Assembly: GCF_014077095.1 (NCBI RefSeq)
Contig: NZ_JACGVG010000017.1
Span: 1 to 44,592, forward strand
Reading direction: 5' to 3'
Source of the DNA: Colwellia sp. MB02u-6
Lineage (GTDB): Bacteria; Pseudomonadota; Gammaproteobacteria; Enterobacterales; Alteromonadaceae
Length of the DNA stretch: 44,592 bases
The notes under the pieces were generated by a model. The model was not told the DNA's origin. It made no database searches and was given only the letters and a program-made list of their open reading frames with translations. The translations under genes were made by a program, and so were the position numbers. The stretch's first letter is position 1; each line of letters begins with the position of its first letter. Below, piece by piece: positions 33,348 to 43,515 of this stretch.

Positions 33348-34844
33348 TTATTTTTTATTTTCTTCTTCTAAACGCTTTTCCCAGAAGTCAGCATTTTTAA
33401 TTTCCAGACTTTTTGGATCAAAAGTGTAAGTTTTAACACCGGCTTTTTGCTGTCGCTCATAATCTTTTAAGGCTTTAATCGCCGGTTTAGCCATAAAGAA
33501 AATGGCAATAATACCGACAATATTTAACCAAGCCATTAAACCAACACCAATGTCGCCTAAACCCCAAGCAGCACTTGGTTGTGCTACTGTACCGTAAAAT
33601 ACAGCTGACATAAGTACCAATTTAAGTACAAACCTAAGTATTGGCATTTTGATGGTTTTATTAATGTAAGAAACGTTATTTTCTGCAATAAAGTAATAAG
33701 CTAGCACAGTCGTAAAGGCAAAGAAAAATAAAGCTATTGCAATAAACGGCTTACCAAATCCAGTTAATACACTGTCCACGGCAATCTGTGTAAAAGCAGG
33801 ACCATTAATAACCACATCATTGGCTAAATTGTTAACAATAAAGCTTGTTGACCCTTCAGGCATAACATTATACGAATTAGTGATTAAAATCATAAATGCC
33901 GTTGCAGAACAAACAAATAGTGTATCAATATAAACAGAGAACGCTTGAACTAAGCCTTGTTGCGCGGGATGATCAACTTCAGCAGCCGCCGCAGCATGAG
34001 GGCCAGTACCTTGACCCGCTTCATTGGAATAAACTCCACGTTTTACGCCCCAACCGATCGCCGCACCAAAGCCCGCCATAGGAGTGAATGCATCAGTGAT
34101 AATCAACATAAAAATACCTGGTAGTTGATCAATATGTAAACCAATAATTGAACAGGCAATTATAATGTACGCTAACGCCATAAAAGGGACGACAACTTGG
34201 GTAAAGTTGGCTATGCGTTTAACGCCACCAAAAATAATAAAACCGAGTAATAAAACAATAAATACCGCACTATAAACTTTCGTCAAAGGTAATTCACCCA
34301 TGAAAGAGTTAACTGTGCCGCCACTACCAAAAACATTGACCATAGCATCGCCAATACCATTGGATTGCACAACTGGTAAAAGTACACCACAAGCTAGAAT
34401 TGTTGCTAAAGCAAAGATCCACGCATACCATTTTTGACCTAACGCTTTTTCTATATAATATGCTGGACCACCACGGTATTGGCCATCTTCTTCTTCTTTG
34501 TATATTTGTGCATTGGTTGATTCAATATAAGCAGTCGCCGCACCTAAAAATGCTACCACCCACATCCAAAATACAGCACCAGGGCCACCAAAACCGATAG
34601 CCGCAGCAACACCGGCAATATTACCCGTACCGACACGACCAGATAATGAAACAGCGAGTGCTTGAAATGAGGAGATGCCTTTTTCTGAGCTTTTACCTGA
34701 AAGTAATAAACGGAACATTTCACGGAAATGACGTATTTGTACAAAACGCGTTAAAATAGAGAAGAAAACACCCGTGCCCAAACAAAGATAAATTAAATAT
34801 GGGCTCCAAATATAGCCATTAATGTTATTAACAATTTCTTGCAT
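33348..34844 (-). CDS. Sodium/alanine-glycine symporter, AGCS family
   Basis: 498 aa with about 11 transmembrane helices. Family hallmarks: FQALAVSLSGRVGTGNIAGV near 61-80, FWMWVVAFLGAATAYIESTN near 91-110, GGPAYYIE, and GWGVKRGVYSNEAGQGTGPH near 263-282. It imports alanine or glycine with Na+. The sequence is typical of marine gammaproteobacteria. It is monocistronic, with its own terminator at 33305-33333. Confidence 0.92.
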   Translation of the reverse strand: MQEIVNNINGYIWSPYLIYLCLGTGVFFSILTRFVQIRHFREMFRLLLSGKSSEKGISSFQALAVSLSGRVGTGNIAGVAAAIGFGGPGAVFWMWVVAFLGAATAYIESTNAQIYKEEEDGQYRGGPAYYIEKALGQKWYAWIFALATILACGVLLPVVQSNGIGDAMVNVFGSGGTVNSFMGELPLTKVYSAVFIVLLLGFIIFGGVKRIANFTQVVVPFMALAYIIIACSIIGLHIDQLPGIFMLIITDAFTPMAGFGAAIGWGVKRGVYSNEAGQGTGPHAAAAAEVDHPAQQGLVQAFSVYIDTLFVCSATAFMILITNSYNVMPEGSTSFIVNNLANDVVINGPAFTQIAVDSVLTGFGKPFIAIALFFFAFTTVLAYYFIAENNVSYINKTIKMPILRFVLKLVLMSAVFYGTVAQPSAAWGLGDIGVGLMAWLNIVGIIAIFFMAKPAIKALKDYERQQKAGVKTYTFDPKSLEIKNADFWEKRLEEENKK

Positions 34845-35107
34845 CCTAGACTCCTAATAATTATTATTTTTTTAAAGTTATTTTGCGTTGTAATATATAC
34901 CCGAACCACTTGCCTTTAGCCAGCTAAACTAGAGAACCAAGATTACCCCATGTATTTACTTAGTTTTTGTTTAGTACACAAAACCTAAGTAATACCGGAT
35001 AAAGGAATTACCCTTATCCTCACATGACGCTTTAATCGGTTGACCTAGTTTACCGCTGAAATACACTTTAACGTGGAACAGTTATCGACCTATGTTATGC
35101 CTAACAA

Positions 35108-36235
35108 CTAACGTAAGTCATCTACCACGTGGTAAATGGCAGTTAAAAAGTCTCGACCAAATAAACTACTGCGCTCATCTGACCAACCGACACTGTAGTC
35201 GGGTAATAAATTGTTGTCTTTAAATGGCATTTCAACTGTGTAGGCTAAGCATTTAAATTGTTCGCCCACCCAATTAGCCGCAACCGTTAAGTTAGCTTGG
35301 CCAGGCTCGTCTTTATCGTAACCTTTGTCATCTTGAAACTCTGGTGTTATAGCTAAAAGTACATTTTTGAATTTGTCTTCAAGGCCTTTAATGCGCTCGT
35401 TGTATGAAGGAACACCTTCACTACCGGCAACAAAATTAAAAGGTAAAGCTTCATCACCATGAATATCTAGATGCATGTCTACGCCTGTCGCAAGCATTTT
35501 TTCACGCACAAGATACACCTCAGGGCTATTTTCCATCGTAGGTGTTTGCCATTCACGGTTTAAGTTAACCCCTTTAGCATTAGTACGCAGATGGCCACGA
35601 GCTGAGCCATCAGGATTCATGTTAGGTACTAAATAAAAGACTGCACTGTTTAATAATGACCGCGCAACCCCATCATCTTCATCTAATAAGCGATCAATAA
35701 AGCCTTCCATAAACCATTCGGCCATAGATTCACCCGGATGCTGACGTGCAGTTATCCAAATAACTTTTTTACCTACACCCTCTTCACCTACTTTCAATAC
35801 CGACATATCACGGCCATCGAGTGTTTGCCCCAATACCTGTAACTGACAATCAATATCTAATTGTGCACTGTGAATTAAATCTTGATGACGTTCATAACTG
35901 TAAGGTGCAAAGTAGGCAAAATAAGTCGCATCATATTCTGGAGTGAAAGTAATAGTAAGATTTTCACCATCAAATTCTGTTGGTACACGAAACCAATGTT
36001 GGCGGTCATAAGATGCAACTGCTTGATAATCTTTCCAACCGTCGACATAAGCCGACTTGCCTGCATTAGTTAAATGCATGACATGTTCAGCGTGTTCAGT
36101 ATTATGAAGTTTGAAGTGAAACCATTGGTAGAATGCTGATTGATTATCTTTTTTAATAGCTAGTTGAATATTACTTGGGTCTTTTGCTGAGATAACATCG
36201 ATATTACCTGAGTCAAAGTTTGCGGAAATTTGCAT
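35108..36235 (-). CDS. M14-family zinc carboxypeptidase (cytosolic carboxypeptidase-like)
   Basis: 375 aa. The N-terminal beta domain (1-125, WFHFKLHNTEHAEHVMHLTN, YFAYFAPYSYERHQDLI) and catalytic domain match the bacterial CCP/AGBL-like subgroup (M14D). Zinc ligands are H166 and E169 (RQHPGES) and H259 (DMHLDIHGDE); the general base is E335 (AYTVEMPFKD). MNPDGSARGHLRTNAKGVNLN near 206-226 carries the substrate-binding Arg. It removes C-terminal residues from peptides or proteins in the cytoplasm, and no signal peptide is present. Real substrates are unknown. Confidence 0.88.
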   Translation of the reverse strand: MQISANFDSGNIDVISAKDPSNIQLAIKKDNQSAFYQWFHFKLHNTEHAEHVMHLTNAGKSAYVDGWKDYQAVASYDRQHWFRVPTEFDGENLTITFTPEYDATYFAYFAPYSYERHQDLIHSAQLDIDCQLQVLGQTLDGRDMSVLKVGEEGVGKKVIWITARQHPGESMAEWFMEGFIDRLLDEDDGVARSLLNSAVFYLVPNMNPDGSARGHLRTNAKGVNLNREWQTPTMENSPEVYLVREKMLATGVDMHLDIHGDEALPFNFVAGSEGVPSYNERIKGLEDKFKNVLLAITPEFQDDKGYDKDEPGQANLTVAANWVGEQFKCLAYTVEMPFKDNNLLPDYSVGWSDERSSLFGRDFLTAIYHVVDDLR

Positions 36236-36300
36236 AAGGCCTTTTGCTCATGATTGTTTTGATGGCCTTAGTGTACACAAACCCGTAAAAGATCAGAAGC

Positions 36301-36801
36301 CTAAAGACTCCTTAAATACAGACCAATTTCAGAAGAATAGCCTAGAGAACGACCAATAATGGCATTTTCTTCATTTAACACATAATAACTTGGATAACCC
36401 TGCACTTGAAAATCAGCTTTTACTGACTCATTACCCAAAGCAACCGGGAAGGTTAATTGATGATTATTAGTAAATTTTTTAACTTCATCAACATCAACAA
36501 AATCTAACGCGACAGCGATCACATTTATTTCAGGATTCTTTTGATAAACACTTTGCAAATTATCAATACTAAAATTACATACCTGGCACCAAGGTGCAAA
36601 AAAGTAAACAATAGTCTTTTTACCCTTAGCTTCAAGCATTATATCATTATGTATTAGCGTTTTTAGTTGATGTTTGACCGGTACAACATCGGCGCTAGTA
36701 GATAACATACTCGTTTCTCGCCACATCGAGATAGCATTAAAAATAAATAAAAAAACCAGTACCTGTATTAATAAACTACGCAACAAAAGAGTAACTTCCA
36801 A
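36301..36801 (-). CDS. Membrane-anchored thioredoxin-like (TlpA/ScsD-like) protein
   Basis: 166 aa. Transmembrane anchor at about 7-24 (LRSLLIQVLVFLFIFNAI), then a periplasmic thioredoxin fold with the active site WCQVC (C72, C75; FFAPWCQVCNFS). VDEVKKFTNNHQLTFPVALG and VQGYPSYYVLNEENAIIGR are typical of TlpA/ScsD-like redoxins with a cis-Pro near YPS. It is likely to reduce or oxidise periplasmic disulfides. Its partner (for instance a DsbD- or ScsB-like protein) is not nearby. Confidence 0.82.
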   Translation of the reverse strand: MEVTLLLRSLLIQVLVFLFIFNAISMWRETSMLSTSADVVPVKHQLKTLIHNDIMLEAKGKKTIVYFFAPWCQVCNFSIDNLQSVYQKNPEINVIAVALDFVDVDEVKKFTNNHQLTFPVALGNESVKADFQVQGYPSYYVLNEENAIIGRSLGYSSEIGLYLRSL

Positions 36802-37089
36802 AAACTCACATCATAATAGTTAAGACCGGTTTAGTTATTTTTTTATTCATCTTAATCATTAAAATATGACTGACTACACGTAATACTTAATATTTTCATA
36901 TCAAAAAACAGATTTACCGCCTGATTAGCAACTGTTTAATAACTTTTATCAAACAGAACGCTACGTTATGATTACCGCAGTGCATGGCGTTTATAGTTTT
37001 TATAGTTATTTATCTGCTGCTTTTAAACTACTGCCTATTAATACGCTGATAATCATTTACTAAGTCGTGGCGCCAAAAAAAAATAACCG

Positions 37090-37368
37090 TTAGTCTCTGC
37101 TCTTTTCATCATGTAATTCAATGTTGAGTTCTAAGACGTTTAAATTACCCTCTTTTTTATCAAGATTTATTGAAAAACTTTCATCTGATACTTTAATATA
37201 TTTACGCAAAACGTTAAGAATATCCTCAGTGAGTTGCGGTAAGTAATCAGGCTGTTTATTTCGACAAGTCCGTTCGTGCGCAACAATAATCTGCAAGCGT
37301 TCTTTGGCTTTAAAAGCTGTTGTTACCTGTTTTTCTTTTTTCTGTAAAAAGTAATCTAATAGGGCCAT
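37090..37368 (-). CDS. minE: Cell division topological specificity factor MinE
   Basis: 92 aa from the ATG at 37368 (MALLDYFLQKKEKQVTTAFK); a longer open frame reaches into minD but the strong GGAGG site and family alignment fix this start. N-terminal membrane/MinD-binding region, KERLQIIVAHER, and the C-terminal dimer domain. It stimulates MinD ATPase and drives Min oscillation. It begins one base after the minD stop, and its SD lies in the last minD codons. Confidence 0.95.
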   Translation of the reverse strand: MALLDYFLQKKEKQVTTAFKAKERLQIIVAHERTCRNKQPDYLPQLTEDILNVLRKYIKVSDESFSINLDKKEGNLNVLELNIELHDEKSRD

Positions 37369-37369
37369 G

Positions 37370-38179
37370 TTATCCTCCAAACATACGGGTAAAAATGCCT
37401 TTTTTCTCGGCAACTAAAAATCTAAATTCAACTGTCTCACCTAATAATCGTTCTATAACATCCTGATAAGCTTTACCTGCATCACTTTCAATATCTAAAA
37501 TTACTGGCTCACCGGAATTCGATGCTTTAAGTACAGCTTGTGATTCTGGAATAACGCCTAATAAGGGTATTGAAAGAATATCTACGACGTCTTCAACACT
37601 GAGCATTTCACCTTCTTCCACTCGTTTAGGAGAGTAGCGTGTCAATAATAAATGCTCTTTTATTGGTTCTAAACCAAGTTCTGCTCTGCGTGAGCGACTC
37701 GCTAACATACCCAAAATACGGTCAGAATCACGTACCGATGAAACTTCAGGGTTGGTCGTCACTATAGCTTCATCCGCATAATAAAGCGCCATCATCGCGC
37801 CCGCTTCAATGCCTGCAGGCGAATCACAGATAATATAATCAAAAGTTTTTGCCAGTTCTTCCAATATTTTACCAACGTTTTCTTTAGTTAATGCATCTTT
37901 GTCGCGCGTCTGTGAAGCCGGTAATATAGATAAGCTGCTAACGCGTTTATCTTTAATAAGTGCCTGATTTAGAGTCGCTTCACCGTTAATAACATTAACA
38001 AAATCATAAACAACGCGACGTTCGCAGCCCATAATTAAGTCAAGATTTCGTAAACCAATATCAAAGTCAATTAAAACAACTTTATGACCTTTTAATGCTA
38101 AACCAATACCAATGGCAGCACTTGATGTTGTTTTACCCACACCACCTTTGCCTGATGTAACTACTATTATGCGTGCCAT
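37370..38179 (-). CDS. minD: Septum site-determining ATPase MinD
   Basis: 269 aa. Deviant Walker A GKGGVGKTT at 10-18 with the signature Lys 11, VVLIDFDIGLRNLDLIMG near 33-50, and the C-terminal amphipathic helix KKGIFTRMFGG that binds the membrane. It recruits MinC and MinE to the inner membrane. Middle gene of minCDE, 28 nt after minC. Confidence 0.97.
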   Translation of the reverse strand: MARIIVVTSGKGGVGKTTSSAAIGIGLALKGHKVVLIDFDIGLRNLDLIMGCERRVVYDFVNVINGEATLNQALIKDKRVSSLSILPASQTRDKDALTKENVGKILEELAKTFDYIICDSPAGIEAGAMMALYYADEAIVTTNPEVSSVRDSDRILGMLASRSRRAELGLEPIKEHLLLTRYSPKRVEEGEMLSVEDVVDILSIPLLGVIPESQAVLKASNSGEPVILDIESDAGKAYQDVIERLLGETVEFRFLVAEKKGIFTRMFGG

Positions 38180-38207
38180 AGAACTAATATCCTTTATAAG
38201 TTAGAAA

Positions 38208-38915
38208 TTAAATAAGTTTTGATGACGTTAATTCGCTGTCAGTCAAGTGTATAAATGCGGGTGAGCCCCAATGTTGCTGCATTGACTCACTGAGCCAATA
38301 ATTACCATTAATGGAGACCAACTCAGCTTCAAGATTCTGGCAATATATTTGCGCTTTATGATGACCTTTTGCGCCAGCAATTGCTCGACCACGTAACGAA
38401 CCATAGACATGAATATTACCATCAGCAATCACTTCAGCACCGGCTGAAACTGAGCCAATAACCACTAAATTTTGATCTTTAGCATAAAGTTGCTGGCCAG
38501 AGCGAACTTGGCCTCGGTGGACTTTGTCAGTATATAGGCGACATTCAGCACTAGTGGCTATCTCTGTCACACTTTCTTGTGCAATCGCCGTTTTTGTTGC
38601 GGTACTAACTTTTGTCGTATTAACAAAAGAAAAACCAAGTTCACGAATGAGTTTGCGTTGCTCTGTCGCTACATCACCAGTAAAACCAACGAAAGTAAAA
38701 TTGAATTCTTCGACTAATGTTTTTAGCGCTTGATATTCAATACCACCCACAAGTTTTTCGATACTGACTACAACAGGCACTAGGTAAAAAAAATCGGGGG
38801 CTTGGGCAACTTTCTTTATTAAATCAGCACGAATATCCGCTAATGCTGACGTTCTTAAATGTAAAACAGAAAGGGTAAAGCTTGACCCTTTAAATTCGAT
38901 GCTTGCAGCAGCCAT
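38208..38915 (-). CDS. minC: Septum site-determining protein MinC
   Basis: 235 aa. N-terminal domain (1-110) that inhibits FtsZ, a linker ([15 protein letters not shown]), and the C-terminal beta-helix (about 130-230: [60 protein letters not shown]), which binds MinD. It starts the minCDE operon, with zapA and its partner just upstream on the same strand. Confidence 0.96.
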   Translation of the reverse strand: MAAASIEFKGSSFTLSVLHLRTSALADIRADLIKKVAQAPDFFYLVPVVVSIEKLVGGIEYQALKTLVEEFNFTFVGFTGDVATEQRKLIRELGFSFVNTTKVSTATKTAIAQESVTEIATSAECRLYTDKVHRGQVRSGQQLYAKDQNLVVIGSVSAGAEVIADGNIHVYGSLRGRAIAGAKGHHKAQIYCQNLEAELVSINGNYWLSESMQQHWGSPAFIHLTDSELTSSKLI

Positions 38916-39012
38916 AATGAAGGTGTTCCTAAATAAAAACTCAATGTATCTAGATGCAATTTACCTGATAAGTGCAACTAAACATAATGCAATGTGACAT
39001 AAAATAGTTAGT

Positions 39013-39045
39013 ATTACTGTTATCTTACCAATAGATAGCAGTAAT
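39013..39045 (-). terminator. Possible weak terminator after zapA
   Basis: ATTACTGCTATC / GATAACAGTAAT is a 12-bp stem with one G-U pair and a 9-nt loop, followed by ACTAACTATTTT on the minus strand. It would separate zapA from minCDE, but weakly. Confidence 0.4.
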
Positions 39046-39062
39046 GCTAGAAAATTAGAGTA

Positions 39063-39344
39063 CTATAACGCACTTTTCAGTTTTAAAATCAAAGCCTCTT
39101 GATCGTGTTGAGACAGCTTAATTTTATTATTTGCCATGAGGAGTGAATAACTTAAATTAACTGATGCCACCAATAAAGCACGCTCACTGCTTGCTGTACT
39201 TTTTTGTTTCTTAATGTCATCACACATAGCAGCAAGATTACTCGCTGCTTGCTTTAAATCATCTACTTGTTCAGCTGGACAAAAAAATTGGTGTTGCTTG
39301 CCCATAATTTCAATGCTGATACCTTTGGAGTCTTCAACCAACAT
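39063..39344 (-). CDS. zapA: Cell division protein ZapA
   Basis: 93 aa. N-terminal ZapA fold (SIEIMGKQHQFFCPAEQVDD) and a coiled-coil C-terminus (KQAASNLAAMCDDIKKQKST to SLLMANNKIKLSQHDQEALI). It cross-links FtsZ filaments at the Z-ring. The start codon overlaps the stop of the preceding 76-aa gene (TAATG), so they are coupled. Confidence 0.9.
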   Translation of the reverse strand: MLVEDSKGISIEIMGKQHQFFCPAEQVDDLKQAASNLAAMCDDIKKQKSTASSERALLVASVNLSYSLLMANNKIKLSQHDQEALILKLKSAL

Positions 39345-39574
39345 TAACTAAGCTCTTCTACACTTTGTAATTTACTTAATAGGCTGGTTAATACACTATT
39401 TGTTTGCTTTTGTTTTTCTTCACCTTCAAGCGCTTCTAGTTGTAACATTTCATTTTCATCGACTAGCACTGATTTTTGTAGTTCTAATTCTGCCACTTGG
39501 CTTTTTAATAGGTTATTCTTTGCAATGATCTGTTCAATCAGTTGTTCGAGTTGAGGAAGAGTATTTTCTAACAT
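39344..39574 (-). CDS. ZapB-like coiled-coil protein (TIGR02449 family)
   Basis: 76 aa, almost entirely coiled coil (LPQLEQLIEQIIAKNNLLKS, QVAELELQKSVLVDENEMLQ). Small proteins of this kind always sit just before zapA in gammaproteobacteria. A role in the divisome is likely by position and shape, but direct function is not established from sequence. It starts the zapA pair. Confidence 0.75.
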   Translation of the reverse strand: MLENTLPQLEQLIEQIIAKNNLLKSQVAELELQKSVLVDENEMLQLEALEGEEKQKQTNSVLTSLLSKLQSVEELS

Positions 39575-40362
39575 AAGGCGCTCTGGTTAACTGTAGTAAA
39601 TAAAGGCGACAAACTTAATCTAAAGTGAGACAAAATGCTACTTTTTAGCGTAAGTATTAGCTTAATTTATGTAACAATTATCAACCGTAAAGTTAAACAG
39701 GTCATTATGACTAAAAAACATACAGTTAGGCGTAAAATCAAGCAGTAATACTTACCACTGTTCCAACTTATTATTCTGTATGATATTAACTACCACAATC
39801 AATGGTAAAATTAGTTTAGGATGCGGGCTTTTTCTTATGCCCTGGTGGGTGTTAAAGTTTTCTATTTAATTTAGCGGTAGAACAAATATTTAACTCTTTT
39901 GGAAAAACACTAAGCATTCTTTAAACTGAATTTTATATAAAAATCACTAACCTTATGATTAACAGCTTTGCTATAATTGACAGTAAGATGGTGACTTTAA
40001 AGCTGCTTATAAATTTAAAACGACATCAAACCTTATTCAAACAGTTAAGGCGCTTATCTTAATAAAATTTTTCATGAGAACCTTTAGTAAAAAAATTATT
40101 AAACAATCAACTAAATCTTATCTATAAAAGCTCAATATACTTGTCCATTAAGTTTTTTCTTGAGTTAAATATATTTGATTTATTAACTGTACTACTTTTT
40201 CATCCAAAGAAATGGCTAAATACCAGAAATAAAATCTAGTCCGTTGTTACGCTACGTTGAGTTTTTATCTCTGGCATTTACCTTTCACCATTAGAAAAAA
40301 TCTCATAATTAATCAAATTTTCAAGCAAACTGTATACAGTATCTTTTAAATAGGAGCACTTA
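39575..40362. other. Long AT-rich divergent intergenic region
   Basis: 788 bp between the divergent zapA pair and opdB. No gene, repeat or RNA structure recognised. A TATAAT-like hexamer occurs at 39972, without a good -35. In other gammaproteobacteria the genes upstream of zapA are ygfB and pepP; here they are absent. Confidence 0.4.
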
Positions 40363-42492
40363 GTGCCAACATCTTCACTTATATCAGCTATGTCAAACAA
40401 TAAAGTTGCCGCGCCAATAGCTAAAAAAATACCACATAAAATGGCCATTCACCATCATCAGCGGGTGGATAATTATTATTGGATGCGTGATGACGATCGG
40501 ATTGACGAAGAGGTATTGGCACACCTCAAGGATGAAAATGATTATGCTGATACTATGTTAGCCGAGCAAAAGCCTTTACAAGAATTACTTTTTCAAGAGC
40601 TTAAAGCCCGAGTGGTAAAAGACGATAATACTGTGCCAGCAAAAGACGGTAAGTATTGGTATCATAGCGAAATTAGTGGCGAACAAGAGTTTTCAAATTT
40701 TTATCGAGCGACCAGCTTTGCTGGTGAAAACAAAACCCTGTTATTAGATGTTAATGAACGCGCCAAAGACCATGAGTTTTATGATTTAGGCGATGTCTCA
40801 ATAAGTCCTAACGATCAATTAATGTCAATCTCTGAAGACACTGATAGCCGCCGTATTTACACCATCATCTTTAAAGATTTAAACCAAGCTATCGACTTAG
40901 CCGATATTTATTTAACAGATATTCTCGTCGAAACTGAAGGCGAAGTGGTTTGGGCTAACGACAATCAAACCGTATTCTATGTCAAAAAAGATCTCGAAAC
41001 CTTGTTAGGTACGCAAGTTTATCGTCACAAATTAGGCACTGCGCAATCTGATGATGTGCTGGTTTATGAAGAAAAAGATCACAGCTTTTACATGAGCTTG
41101 GATAAGAGCAGAGATGACAGTCAAATTTATATTTGTTTACACGCCACTGAATCAACACATTGTTTAGCGCTAAGTGCTGAGGAGCCTGATGGCAAGTTTG
41201 TTGCGCTGTTTCCATATCAAGAGCAACACGAATACCACGCTGATAAAATGGCTGAACACTTTTACATTGTCACTAACTATCAAGCGAAAAACTTTAGATT
41301 AATGAAAGTAGAAGTTGATCGGGTTAATGATATCAATAACTGGCAAGAAGTTATTCCGCATAGAAGCAATGTGCTGTTAGAAGGTATTGAATTATTTCAT
41401 CACTTCATTGTGGTTACCGAACGAGAAAATGGCCAAATTCGTTTTATAGTTCACACCACACAGGGTGAAAATGCAGGTCATCAATATCCCCTCTCGTTTG
41501 ATGACCCGTGCTATTTTTCTTGCTTAGGTGATAACCCTGAGCCAGAAAGTACTACGGCAAGACTCTATTATTCAAGTTTAACAACACCCGGATCTTTATA
41601 TGATTTTGACTTAGCCACTGGTGAGCGAAAGCTGATTAAACAGCAAAAAGTATTAGGTGACTTTAACAAAGAAGATTACCAATCAGAGCGCTTATTTATT
41701 AGCGCACGTGATGGCACACAAGTACCCGTATCGCTTGTATATCGTAGCAGTAGCTTTAAAAAAGATGGCACTAACCCGCTGCTGCAATATGGTTATGGTG
41801 CGTATGGTATTACTATAGATCCTAATTTTTCTAGTCAAACCTTAAGCTTACTTGACCGAGGTTTTGTTTACGTTATCGCCCATGTTCGTGGCTCAGAGAT
41901 GTTAGGAAGAGCATGGTACGAAAACGGTAAAATGGCACATAAACAAAATACCTTTAATGACTTTATTGATGTTACTCAAGCACTGGTAGCACAAGGTTAT
42001 GGCGCTAAAGATAAAATATTTGCCTCAGGCGGCAGCGCTGGTGGCTTATTAATGGGCGCTATAGCAAACCAAGCACCTGAGTTGTATTTAGGCATTGGCG
42101 CCCATGTACCCTTTTTAGACGTGTTAACGACTATGCTAGATGAAACCATACCGCTAACCACCAATGAATATGACGAATGGGGTAATCCAAACGAAGCAAA
42201 AGCTTACCAGGATATTTTAGCTTATTCGCCTATTGACAATATCAGCGCGCAGCACTACCCCAATATACTGGTGACCACCGGCTTGCACGACTCACAAGTA
42301 CAGTACTTTGAACCCATGAAGTGGGTAGCAAAACTGCGAGAGTTTAAAACAGATGATAACCTACTGCTCTTTAAAACAGATATGGACGCGGGCCATGGCG
42401 GTGCATCAGGACGCTTTAAACGCCTAAAAGAAAGCGCCTTGGAGATGAGCTTTTTTATCTCATTACTACCAGAAAGTAGTAATGATATTTAA
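40363..42492 (+). CDS. opdB: Oligopeptidase B (prolyl oligopeptidase family, S9A)
   Basis: 709 aa starting at GTG 40363, chosen because AGGAG (40352-40356) lies six bases upstream; the later ATG at 40390 has no such site. The N-terminal part is the seven-bladed beta-propeller (GKYWYHSEISGEQEFSNFYR, ISEDTDSRRIYTIIF). The catalytic alpha/beta-hydrolase domain contains LLQYGYGAYGI, the nucleophile S558 in GGSAGG, D643 (TTGLHDSQVQYFEPMKWVAK) and H678 (DMDAGHGGASGRF). It cleaves short peptides after Arg or Lys in the cytoplasm. Confidence 0.92.
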   Translation: MPTSSLISAMSNNKVAAPIAKKIPHKMAIHHHQRVDNYYWMRDDDRIDEEVLAHLKDENDYADTMLAEQKPLQELLFQELKARVVKDDNTVPAKDGKYWYHSEISGEQEFSNFYRATSFAGENKTLLLDVNERAKDHEFYDLGDVSISPNDQLMSISEDTDSRRIYTIIFKDLNQAIDLADIYLTDILVETEGEVVWANDNQTVFYVKKDLETLLGTQVYRHKLGTAQSDDVLVYEEKDHSFYMSLDKSRDDSQIYICLHATESTHCLALSAEEPDGKFVALFPYQEQHEYHADKMAEHFYIVTNYQAKNFRLMKVEVDRVNDINNWQEVIPHRSNVLLEGIELFHHFIVVTERENGQIRFIVHTTQGENAGHQYPLSFDDPCYFSCLGDNPEPESTTARLYYSSLTTPGSLYDFDLATGERKLIKQQKVLGDFNKEDYQSERLFISARDGTQVPVSLVYRSSSFKKDGTNPLLQYGYGAYGITIDPNFSSQTLSLLDRGFVYVIAHVRGSEMLGRAWYENGKMAHKQNTFNDFIDVTQALVAQGYGAKDKIFASGGSAGGLLMGAIANQAPELYLGIGAHVPFLDVLTTMLDETIPLTTNEYDEWGNPNEAKAYQDILAYSPIDNISAQHYPNILVTTGLHDSQVQYFEPMKWVAKLREFKTDDNLLLFKTDMDAGHGGASGRFKRLKESALEMSFFISLLPESSNDI

Positions 42493-42818
42493 GGAGAATA
42501 AAGTTAACTAAGTGAAGTTACCTGATTAGAAATATCAGAGTAGAGTTAACAAAGTAAGTCATTGATATTGTTATTCATAAGTTTTATTTTTGTCACTTTT
42601 GAATAACAATACCCCTGCACAATACATGATCACATCTAGCACAAAACAGACGTTTTTATCAAGGGAGTTCGTCCCAACTACTACTTGCTTACCACCTGAA
42701 ATACATCAGTAGAAAAAGGCAATATAAGAAGTAATTTGTCATTACTTTCCTTAACATTTTACCTTAGCAGTTGACCTTAATAAGGTTATTTAAATTTTTA
42801 GTGCTAAATGCCAGGTAT
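42493..42818. other. Convergent intergenic region opdB-trxC
   Basis: No gene seen. Contains small palindromes (GGGA-gttcg-TCCC near 42663, ACCTTAATAAGGT near 42774) that may help to end transcription; neither is a strong terminator. Confidence 0.35.
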
Positions 42819-43265
42819 TCAAACAACAGGTAAGTTTTGAGCAAGCCATTGGGTAAGTTGTGCTTTCGGTAAAGCCCCTGACATACGCGCGATTTCTTTA
42901 CCGTGATGAAATATCATTAAAGTAGGAATTGAACGAATACTATAACCGCCCGCGGTATTTTGATTATGTTCTGTGTCTAACTTCACAAAACAAGCCTGGG
43001 TAGACATCTCGCCTGCCACTTGTTCAAAAGTGGGTGCAAATTGTTTACACGGCCCGCACCATGATGCCCAAAAATCAACCACTACCGGCAAATCATTGTC
43101 GGTAACATAACGGCTAAAGTTTTTATCACTACCTGTAATAGGGCTCGTTGAAAGCACTGATTTTCCACACTTGCCACAAACAGGTTTATTATTGAGCTTG
43201 TCTTTAGCTAAGCGATTTTTTGTACTGCAATGTGCGCAAACTATTTGAATAGGTGAATTAGACAT
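42819..43265 (-). CDS. trxC: Thioredoxin 2 (TrxC)
   Basis: 148 aa. N-terminal zinc finger with C10, C13 (CAHC) and C30, C33 (CGKC), the mark of TrxC rather than TrxA, then the thioredoxin domain with WCGPC (C70, C73; FWASWCGPCKQF) and the cis-Pro loop IRSIPTLMIF. A GAGG ribosome binding site lies 6 nt before the ATG. It reduces cytoplasmic disulfides, often under oxidative stress. Confidence 0.95.
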   Translation of the reverse strand: MSNSPIQIVCAHCSTKNRLAKDKLNNKPVCGKCGKSVLSTSPITGSDKNFSRYVTDNDLPVVVDFWASWCGPCKQFAPTFEQVAGEMSTQACFVKLDTEHNQNTAGGYSIRSIPTLMIFHHGKEIARMSGALPKAQLTQWLAQNLPVV

Positions 43266-43515
43266 AGTAAACCTCAGTAAAAGTGTTTTAACATTCGTTT
43301 AAAAATAGCAAATAAAGTCCTGAAATGGGCTTTTGCCGGTTTTAATTTAAGTAGGTCGATTTTATTAATAACTTTATAGTATAAAAATCAGCGTGTTTTT
43401 AATAAATTATGTTCTGCTACACATTATTGACATTGCCGGTAAGTAAAAAGGCAGGTCTTTCATTTGTGCTCTCAAATTAACCCATGATTGAAAGAACAGA
43501 ATAAACCTCTCGCTT

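Noticed and set aside
37369-37413. Longer MinE with 15 extra N-terminal residues
   Set aside because: That start lies inside minD; the GGAGG site and family length fix the start at 37368.
38916-39062. 6S RNA (ssrS) downstream of zapA
   Set aside because: The gap is 147 nt, shorter than a typical 6S RNA, and I see no long rod-like pairing with a central bubble; only a 12-bp hairpin.
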